This document shows positions 8,745-12,676 of a stretch of 12,676 bases of DNA, in pieces. Positions within the stretch are counted from its first letter, which is position 1; every line of letters begins with the position of its first letter. Both the position numbers and the translations under genes were made by a program. Below the pieces are notes generated by a model. The model worked only from the letters and a program-made list of their open reading frames with translations. It was not told where the DNA came from and searched no databases. Source of the stretch: Actinomycetes bacterium (GTDB lineage: Bacteria > Actinomycetota > Actinomycetes > Mycobacteriales > Mycobacteriaceae); assembly GCA_022600695.1 (NCBI GenBank), contig JAHZJY010000108.1, positions 1 to 12,676 on the forward strand. Direction: 5' to 3'.

Positions 8745-8768
8745 AGTATGCCCGAGGCCCGATATCGG
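8745..8768 (-). promoter_or_regulatory. asnB promoter candidate: CATACT -10, leaderless spacing, with adjacent 10-bp palindrome
   Basis: On the minus strand CATACT (complement of 8745-8750) matches TATACT at five of six positions and lies 7 bases before ATG 8737, again the geometry of a leaderless mRNA. CCGATATCGG at 8759-8768 is a perfect 10-bp palindrome in the spacer/-35 zone of this promoter and could be an operator. The first base of the hexamer departs from the TANNNT consensus, so confidence is moderate. Confidence 0.4.
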
Positions 8769-8826
8769 CCGGGAACTCGTCCGGAACTGAATCGCCGGGT
8801 GTCTCAGCCTGCTGGTGATCGGTGGT

Positions 8827-8842
8827 CTACGCTGCGTAGTAT
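8827..8842 (+). promoter_or_regulatory. ctaC promoter region with 13-bp palindrome CTACGCTGCGTAG
   Basis: CTACGCTGCGTAG (8827-8839) is a perfect inverted repeat with 6-bp arms around one central T. It overlaps two possible -10 hexamers, TACGCT (8828-8833) and TAGTAT (8837-8842). The right half extends to GCGTAGTA; the left half, GTCTACGC, matches its complement at 6 of 8 positions. The location, 87 bases upstream of the ctaC start and in a 191-base divergent region, suggests an operator covering the promoter. The protein that would bind is not encoded in the window. Confidence 0.45.
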
Positions 8843-8915
8843 TCGTTGTGGCGATGCGCGTTCGACCGGCACCTCCCAGGGCGTCGGCGGCGGTCATCGG
8901 CCCAGCTTGTGACAC

Positions 8916-8921
8916 AGGAGG
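8916..8921 (+). promoter_or_regulatory. Shine-Dalgarno AGGAGG of ctaC
   Basis: A full AGGAGG lies 7 bases before GTG 8929. It decides the ctaC start: the frame is open upstream to 8815, but the extra 38 residues would precede the signal sequence and are not expected in the family. Confidence 0.85.
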
Positions 8922-8928
8922 CGGCACA

Positions 8929-10014
8929 GTGACACCACGCGGGCTTGGTCGTACCACCACCAGCCCCGGTTCCGGCTCCCGGCGCCGGACGGCCGCGCTG
9001 ACCGCCACGTTCGCGGCCCTGACCGTGGCGCTCAGTGGGTGCACCTGGCGTGAGGGTCTGGCGCTGGGGTGGCCCAACGGCATCACCCCGGAGGCGGAGG
9101 CCAACCACAAGCTGTGGCTGGGATCGGTGATCGCCGCACTGGTGATCGGCGTGATCGTCTGGGGCCTCATGTTCTGGACGGCGGCGTTCCATCGCAAGAA
9201 AGAGGGCGATGACGAGCTACCCCGCCAGTTCGGCTACAACATGCCGCTCGAGTTGGTCCTCACCGTCATCCCCTTCCTGATCGTCTCGGTGCTCTTCTAC
9301 TTCACCGTGGTGACGCAGAACAAGTTCACGGACATGAAGAAGCCCGAGGTCATCGTCGATGTGACCGCCTTCCAGTGGAACTGGAAGTTCGGCTACCAGA
9401 AAGTCAACTTCGCCGACGGGAGCTTCGACTACGACGGTGCCATTCCGGCCAGCACGGCCGCGCTGGCCTCGGTGCCCGAGGGCGAAGGCGCCGACGACGA
9501 GGAGGTCATCGGCGCGATCGCGGGCAAGAACCCCGAGGACAGGTCCTATCTGAAGTTCGACAAGATCGAGACCCTCGGCACCAGCGATGAGATTCCCGTC
9601 CTGGTGCTGCCGGTCGGGAAGCGTATCGAATTCGAACAGGCCTCGGCCGATGTCATCCACTCGTTCTGGGTGCCCGAGTTCCTATTCAAACGTGACGTGT
9701 TCCCGAATCCGAAGGAAAACCATTCGGAGAACGTCTGGCAGGTTGCCGAGATCAACCGGACCGGGGCGTTCGTCGGCCGCTGCGCCGAGATGTGCGGCAC
9801 CTACCACGCGATGATGAACTTCGAGATCCGGGTGGTGGAACCGGACGCCTTCAAGACCTACCTGGCCGCACGAACCGCCGGTAAGACCAATGCCGAGGCC
9901 CTGAAGGAGATCAACGAGGAACCGTTCGCGGTCACCACGCGGCCGTTCGACACCCGCCGCGGCGAACAGGTGATGCCGAAGCCGGAGACGGCCGCCGCGC
10001 AGGCGACGAAGTAG
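8929..10014 (+). CDS. ctaC: Cytochrome c oxidase subunit II (aa3 type), lipoprotein
   Basis: CtaC carries the CuA centre that receives electrons from the bcc complex and passes them to the haem-copper subunit of the aa3 oxidase. The 361-residue precursor has a lipoprotein signal: a basic start, a hydrophobic core and the lipobox LSGC with Cys38 as the lipidated residue. Two membrane helices follow (about 63-86 and 107-128). The linker QWNWKFGYQ (149-157) leads to the cupredoxin domain. All CuA ligands are present: His244, then the cluster [12 protein letters not shown] with Cys285, Glu287, Cys289, His293 and Met296. An acidic insertion (about 165-205) is typical of actinobacterial CtaC. The GTG start is fixed by AGGAGG. 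ctaF follows after 11 bases, so the two genes form an operon; no other oxidase subunits lie in this window. Confidence 0.97.
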   Translation: MTPRGLGRTTTSPGSGSRRRTAALTATFAALTVALSGCTWREGLALGWPNGITPEAEANHKLWLGSVIAALVIGVIVWGLMFWTAAFHRKKEGDDELPRQFGYNMPLELVLTVIPFLIVSVLFYFTVVTQNKFTDMKKPEVIVDVTAFQWNWKFGYQKVNFADGSFDYDGAIPASTAALASVPEGEGADDEEVIGAIAGKNPEDRSYLKFDKIETLGTSDEIPVLVLPVGKRIEFEQASADVIHSFWVPEFLFKRDVFPNPKENHSENVWQVAEINRTGAFVGRCAEMCGTYHAMMNFEIRVVEPDAFKTYLAARTAGKTNAEALKEINEEPFAVTTRPFDTRRGEQVMPKPETAAAQATK

Positions 10015-10025
10015 GGGAGTGCGGT

Positions 10026-10448
10026 ATGCGCATCGAAGCGAGACTGTTCGAGATCCTGACCGGGTTCTTCGTGATCGCCGCCATCGCCTACGGGTCGCTG
10101 ACGGCGATCTTCGAGAAGCCCGGCGGATTTGAGTGGGCCGGCACCACCGCGTTGGTTCTCACCGCCGGACTGACGCTGATCATCGGGACTTTCTTCCGCT
10201 TCGTCGCGCGTCGCCTCGACACCCGACCGGAAGACTATGAGGACGCTGATGTCTCCGATGGTGCCGGTGAACTCGGTTTCTTCCCGCCGCACAGTTGGTG
10301 GCCCATCATGATCGCGCTCGCGTTCTCCATCACGGCCGTCGGTGCGGCGCTATGGCTGCCCTGGTTGATCGCGGCCGGCATCGTCATGGTGCTGGGCGCA
10401 GTCTCCGGTTTGGTCTTCGAGTACTACGTCGGCCCTGAGAGACACTGA
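10026..10448 (+). CDS. ctaF: Cytochrome c oxidase subunit IV, actinobacterial type
   Basis: CtaF is a small integral membrane subunit of the aa3 oxidase within the actinobacterial bcc-aa3 supercomplex. The 140-residue protein, usual length for the family, has four predicted membrane helices at about 7-27, 38-60, 90-110 and 112-134. The conserved loop between helices 2 and 3 is rich in acidic residues ([12 protein letters not shown]) and leads to [10 protein letters not shown], a family signature; [10 protein letters not shown] closes the protein. ATG 10026 is preceded by GGGGAG (10014-10019), which overlaps the ctaC stop codon, showing tight coupling with ctaC. It probably stabilises the oxidase core; no cofactor ligands are expected. 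Confidence 0.95.
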   Translation: MRIEARLFEILTGFFVIAAIAYGSLTAIFEKPGGFEWAGTTALVLTAGLTLIIGTFFRFVARRLDTRPEDYEDADVSDGAGELGFFPPHSWWPIMIALAFSITAVGAALWLPWLIAAGIVMVLGAVSGLVFEYYVGPERH

Positions 10449-10618
10449 TTCGCGAGGCACGGATCCGCGCCGGACACGATCCGGGTGCTTATTCGTTCGG
10501 CCAACGGTGTGCTGCGACGCCCATAGGGGATTCGGTTGGGTAGGGTTCGGCCTGGGTGAGGACGGGGCCCGACGCCGGGTGCCACGGTACGGGGAGTCGA
10601 AAGAGGAACTAGGCGAGG
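10449..10618 (+). promoter_or_regulatory. Intergenic region between ctaF and mmpS3
   Basis: These 170 bases hold a weak hairpin CCGGA-CACGA-TCCGG (10470-10484) followed by a moderately T-rich GTGCTTATTCGTT, which might partly terminate the ctaCF message. TAGGGT at 10541-10546 fits the -10 pattern for mmpS3, but no -35 is recognisable. AGAGGA (10602-10607) is the likely ribosome site before ATG 10619. I see no gene here. Confidence 0.3.
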
Positions 10619-11464
10619 ATGAGCGGGCCGAATCCGCCGGACAGGAATCCCGGCGATCAGCCGTTGGACCTGCCGGTCGAGGACCGGGAGGAACTGACCG
10701 ACACCGGTTTCTCCCGTGCCTACTCCGCCCCGGAGTCCGAGCAGTACACGATCGCGCCGTACCTTCCCGCCGATCTGGAGATCTACGACTACGACGGCTA
10801 CGACCGCGGCGGCGAGGCGGCCGACGAGCTGCCGCCGCCGAGGTGGCCGTGGGTGGTGGGGGTAACCGCCATCGTCGCGGCCATCGCGCTGGTGGTGTCG
10901 GTGTCGCTGCTCGTCACGACCACCGATACCGACAATCTGGCCACACCGGTCACAACCACGGTTGCGCCGCCGCCGGTTCAGGACGAGATCACCACGCCGC
11001 CCCCGCCGCCGCCCCCTCCACCGACCGAAGCTCCGCCGCCGGAGCCGCCGCCGCCCCCACCGCCCACCGAGACCGTCACGGTCATTCCGGAGCCTGTGCC
11101 GCCTCCACCGCCCCCGCCGGAACCCGAGCCGCCGCCGCCCCCGGCGGAAGCAACCGAGCCGCCGCCTCCCCCGACCACCACGACTCCAGTCGGCCCACGG
11201 CAGGTCACCTACTCGGTCACCGGTACCAAGGCGCCCGGCGACATCATCTCGGTGACCTACGTCGACGCCTCGGGGCGTCGGCGCACCCAGCGCAACGTCT
11301 ACATTCCGTGGTCACTGACGGTGACCCCGATTTCACAGTCCGATGTGGGCTCGGTGCAGGCATCCAGCCTGTTCCTGGTCAGCCGGCTGAACTGCTCGAT
11401 CACTACGAACGACGGGACGGTGCTCTCATCGAATCAGAACAACGCCGCGCAGACGAGCTGCTGA
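10619..11464 (+). CDS. mmpS3: MmpS family membrane protein MmpS3
   Basis: The gene encodes a 281-residue member of the mycobacterial MmpS family. An acidic cytoplasmic N-terminus (1-75, with [13 protein letters not shown]) is followed by one membrane helix (77-99). Then comes an extracytoplasmic linker dominated by long proline runs (about 117-185) and a C-terminal MmpS beta domain (about 194-281), recognisable from [25 protein letters not shown] and the last cysteines Cys259 and Cys281, likely a disulfide. Other MmpS proteins work as accessory partners of MmpL exporters. MmpS3 has no mmpL next to it, here or in M. tuberculosis as I recall, and is set apart by the long N-terminus and proline linker, so its partner is unclear. 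Its stop overlaps the next start (TGATG), so the two are co-translated. Confidence 0.92.
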   Translation: MSGPNPPDRNPGDQPLDLPVEDREELTDTGFSRAYSAPESEQYTIAPYLPADLEIYDYDGYDRGGEAADELPPPRWPWVVGVTAIVAAIALVVSVSLLVTTTDTDNLATPVTTTVAPPPVQDEITTPPPPPPPPPTEAPPPEPPPPPPPTETVTVIPEPVPPPPPPPEPEPPPPPAEATEPPPPPTTTTPVGPRQVTYSVTGTKAPGDIISVTYVDASGRRRTQRNVYIPWSLTVTPISQSDVGSVQASSLFLVSRLNCSITTNDGTVLSSNQNNAAQTSC

Positions 11465-12111
11465 TGGGCTCGGATCCTGAAGATGGCGAATCAGCGACGG
11501 GACGTTCGCCGGAGACGGTGGACCGGATCCTGGTCGGCGTATGCGGGGCTATCTGGCTGGTTCTGCTGACCACCACGGTGTTCGCCGCCGTCGCGTTGGT
11601 CCGACTCGGCAGCGGACAGGCTGCGGACCTGGACAGCCAGTCTTCCTGGCTGTTATACAGCATCATCACGATCTCGGCTTTGGTCATCGCGGGAGCGATC
11701 CCGTTGTTGATCCGGGCTCGCCAGACCGCCCGGGCCGACCCGCCGGCGCCGGCACCTGAGCCCGCCGCCCCGGCCCGGTCGGCGGATGCACCGACGGAGA
11801 AGCTGCGGGTTTTCGGGGTCGATCCCGCTGCGCCGCGACAACTTGACGAGTCCGGCGAGGCCACACCCGTTCCCCCCGCACTGGTTGATCGGCTCTGGCT
11901 GCGCGGCACCTCATCGATCCTGGGCGCGATGGGCCTGGCGCTGACCGCGGTCGCCGTAGCGACCTATCTGCTGGCGGTGTCCAGCGATACCGCGGCCTGG
12001 GTGACTCTCGGGGTGGCCGCCGCGATCACGGTCGCGATGCCGGCGGTGCTGGTGCTGTTTCAACGCAGGTTGAATGAAGCGGTCGACGCGGCCGGGGCAG
12101 CCACGCCCTGA
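11464..12111 (+). CDS. Four-helix membrane protein downstream of mmpS3 (Rv2197c-like)
   Basis: The function is unknown. The 215-residue protein has two pairs of predicted membrane helices, at about 21-47 with 62-84 and 149-172 with 177-199. They are separated by a Pro/Ala-rich hydrophilic loop (about 88-140) ending PALVDRLWLRGTSS. Both short tails are polar, and the positive-inside pattern places the tails and long loop in the cytoplasm. The frame continues open far upstream (to 10507), but that part lies over mmpS3 in another frame; ATG 11464 shares its A with the mmpS3 stop codon (TGATG), a classical coupled start. It may belong to the mycobacterial DUF2561 family, but I am not certain of that assignment. 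The tight linkage suggests a joint role with MmpS3. Confidence 0.85.
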   Translation: MGSDPEDGESATGRSPETVDRILVGVCGAIWLVLLTTTVFAAVALVRLGSGQAADLDSQSSWLLYSIITISALVIAGAIPLLIRARQTARADPPAPAPEPAAPARSADAPTEKLRVFGVDPAAPRQLDESGEATPVPPALVDRLWLRGTSSILGAMGLALTAVAVATYLLAVSSDTAAWVTLGVAAAITVAMPAVLVLFQRRLNEAVDAAGAATP

Positions 12112-12254
12112 CTTCGGGCCGGTTCCCCAGCCGGCTGACGGCCAGTGCGTTCGTTGCCACCGGCGACGCGCTCTTCGAGGCTGGACGCCGGCTAGCGGGC
12201 GACGCGCAGTGTCCCGGTCGCGAAGCCCCGGATCGGGTTGTCGGCGGAGTTGAT

Positions 12255-12307
12255 GGACAACGCCCCCGCCACGGACAACGCCCCCGCCACGGACAACGGC
12301 CCGGCAC
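12255..12307. repeat. Tandem 18-base repeat, about 2.9 copies
   Basis: The unit GGACAACGCCCCCGCCAC occurs at 12255-12272 and 12273-12290 without change, followed by a degenerate third copy to 12307. The unit length is a multiple of three, so the repeat keeps reading frames open on both strands (DNAPAT on plus, SVAGAL on minus). No match with the 18-base repeat inside qcrB is apparent. Confidence 0.9.
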
Positions 12308-12319
12308 CAAACGAGCAAA

Positions 12320-12347
12320 ACGCGCGGCTGGATCACCAGCCGCGCGT
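12320..12347 (-). terminator. Intrinsic terminator of the qcrB transcript
   Basis: ACGCGCGGCTGG (12320-12331) and CCAGCCGCGCGT (12336-12347) form a perfect 12-bp stem with a 4-base loop. On the minus strand the hairpin is followed by TTTGCTCGTTT; counting the base closing the stem, this gives TTTT. It lies 26 bases past the qcrB stop. The stem is strong enough to act on the plus-strand transcript too, but that side lacks a T tract. Confidence 0.8.
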
Positions 12348-12373
12348 CTGCGTCATCCAGCACAACCGTGGGT

Positions 12374-12676
12374 TTACGGGCCGTGCAACCCGTGGCCGTT
12401 TCCGGACCCCTTGCCGTTTCCAGAACCGTTGCCGTTTCCAGAACCGTTGCCGTTACCACGGGACCCGTTGCCGTTTCCAGAACCGTTGCCGTTCACGTGC
12501 GGCTCATCATCCTGATACTCCTTGAGGGCGGTGAGCGCCCGCACCTCGGAGGCGTGCTCCGCCGCATTCAGTGCGGCATCCTCAGAGGCCGGATCGGCGG
12601 TCAGGAAGCTGCCGCGACCGGGTTTACCGGCCGAGCCGAGCTTGTTCATCCGTTTCGGAAGTGCGGCACCCTGATA
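12374..12676 (-). CDS. qcrB: Cytochrome bc1 (bcc) complex cytochrome b subunit, C-terminal part (5' end outside window)
   Basis: The minus-strand frame is open from the right edge and stops with TAA at 12376-12374, giving the last 100 residues. QcrB is the haem b subunit of the bcc menaquinol:cytochrome c reductase. The visible part is the cytoplasmic tail beyond the membrane helices: [20 protein letters not shown], then [20 protein letters not shown] and [14 protein letters not shown], which I recognise from mycobacterial QcrB. Haem ligands and the quinol site lie upstream and cannot be judged. The final 40 residues are an Asn-Gly-Ser repeat ([11 protein letters not shown] pattern), very probably disordered. 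qcrB is normally the last gene of ctaE-qcrCAB, in keeping with the terminator just downstream. An internal ATG at 12649 is not the real start. Confidence 0.93.
   Translation of the reverse strand, partial: YQGAALPKRMNKLGSAGKPGRGSFLTADPASEDAALNAAEHASEVRALTALKEYQDDEPHVNGNGSGNGNGSRGNGNGSGNGNGSGNGKGSGNGHGLHGP
12394..12493 (-). repeat. In-frame imperfect 18-base repeat inside the 3' end of qcrB
   Basis: On the plus strand the unit CCGTTTCCAGAACCGTTG recurs in three exact copies with shorter or altered units between and beside them. It encodes the Asn-Gly-Asn-Gly-Ser-Gly tail of QcrB. The period is a multiple of three, so unit gain or loss changes tail length without frameshift. Confidence 0.85.

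Larger units (their letters stand above)
12112..12373. other. Intergenic region between convergent Rv2197c-like gene and qcrB
   Basis: This 262-base gap contains a small hairpin GCCGG/CCGGC directly after the left gene (12118-12135), a tandem 18-base repeat (12255-12307) and the strong terminator at 12320-12347. Two short open frames cross it, one on each strand, but neither has enough support to be called a gene (see findings). Confidence 0.6.

Noticed and set aside
8815..8928. N-terminal extension of ctaC from 8815
   Set aside because: The AGGAGG site fixes GTG 8929, and the lipoprotein signal needs a start close to the hydrophobic core.
7578..9197. Long minus-strand open frame (539 codons) overlapping asnB and the ctaC start
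   Set aside because: It is out of frame with asnB, whose catalytic motifs cover the same bases, and its translation is low-complexity Arg/Gly/Pro typical of a high-GC shadow frame.
10507..11463. Upstream extension of the Rv2197c-like frame through mmpS3
   Set aside because: The mmpS3 frame has a clear membrane helix and MmpS domain; the extension is Arg/Ala-rich nonsense. The real start is ATG 11464 at the TGATG overlap.
12394..12493. CRISPR-like spaced repeats
   Set aside because: The repeats are 18 bases, in frame with qcrB, nearly contiguous and without unique spacers; they encode the Asn-Gly-Ser tail.
12238..12525. Plus-strand frame starting with DNAPAT repeats
   Set aside because: It runs through the terminator hairpin and then antisense through the qcrB repeat tail; start is TTG without a ribosome site.

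Overview
The window is high-GC actinobacterial DNA with strongly G/C-biased third codon positions. Its gene content and order match the mycobacterial ilvE-cobTS-adoK-asnB-ctaC-qcrB neighbourhood. The orphan MmpS-type protein, the actinobacterial CtaF subunit, the ribokinase-like adenosine kinase and the DUF3043 protein all point to a Mycobacterium/Mycolicibacterium chromosome, probably a rapid grower. This identification rests on recognising protein families from memory; no database search was run. I see no insertion sequences, phage genes, tRNA/rRNA genes, CRISPR or signs of transfer. It is a core, syntenic region.

Layout, left to right. (1) 1-288 (+) is the C-terminal end of the branched-chain aminotransferase ilvE. 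(2) 315-3325 (-) is a probable four-gene operon reading leftwards: a DUF3043 membrane protein, cobU, cobT and cobS. CobU, CobT and CobS perform the nucleotide-loop assembly of cobalamin, and their genes overlap by four bases at both junctions. (3) 3398-4471 (+) is a glycerate kinase-family protein and 4562-4945 (+) an ErpA/IscA-type Fe-S protein. (4) 4995-5627 (-) is a single-pass membrane protein with a proline-rich head. (5) 5782-6762 (+) is adenosine kinase adoK, convergent with (6) asnB, 6782-8737 (-), a glutamine-dependent asparagine synthetase. (7) 8929-10448 (+) is ctaC-ctaF, two subunits of the aa3 cytochrome c oxidase, followed by 10619-12111 (+), mmpS3 and a four-helix membrane protein. 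(8) 12374-12676 (-) is the C-terminal tail of qcrB, cytochrome b of the bcc complex, entering from the right. ctaC/ctaF and qcrB feed the same bcc-aa3 supercomplex from opposite strands.

Regulatory reading. The divergent pair DUF3043/glycerate kinase, and also asnB, have a -10-like hexamer ending exactly 7 bases before the start codon and no Shine-Dalgarno sequence. This is the arrangement of leaderless mycobacterial mRNAs. ctaC by contrast has an ideal AGGAGG site and a 13-bp perfect palindrome overlapping its putative -10. A strong 12-bp hairpin followed by TTTT on the minus strand lies just past qcrB and is the clearest terminator.

I did not find a new multi-gene system. The items most worth a second look are the palindrome at the ctaC promoter, the paired leaderless promoters, the Asn-Gly repeat tail of QcrB, and two short coding-like stretches without an assigned gene.
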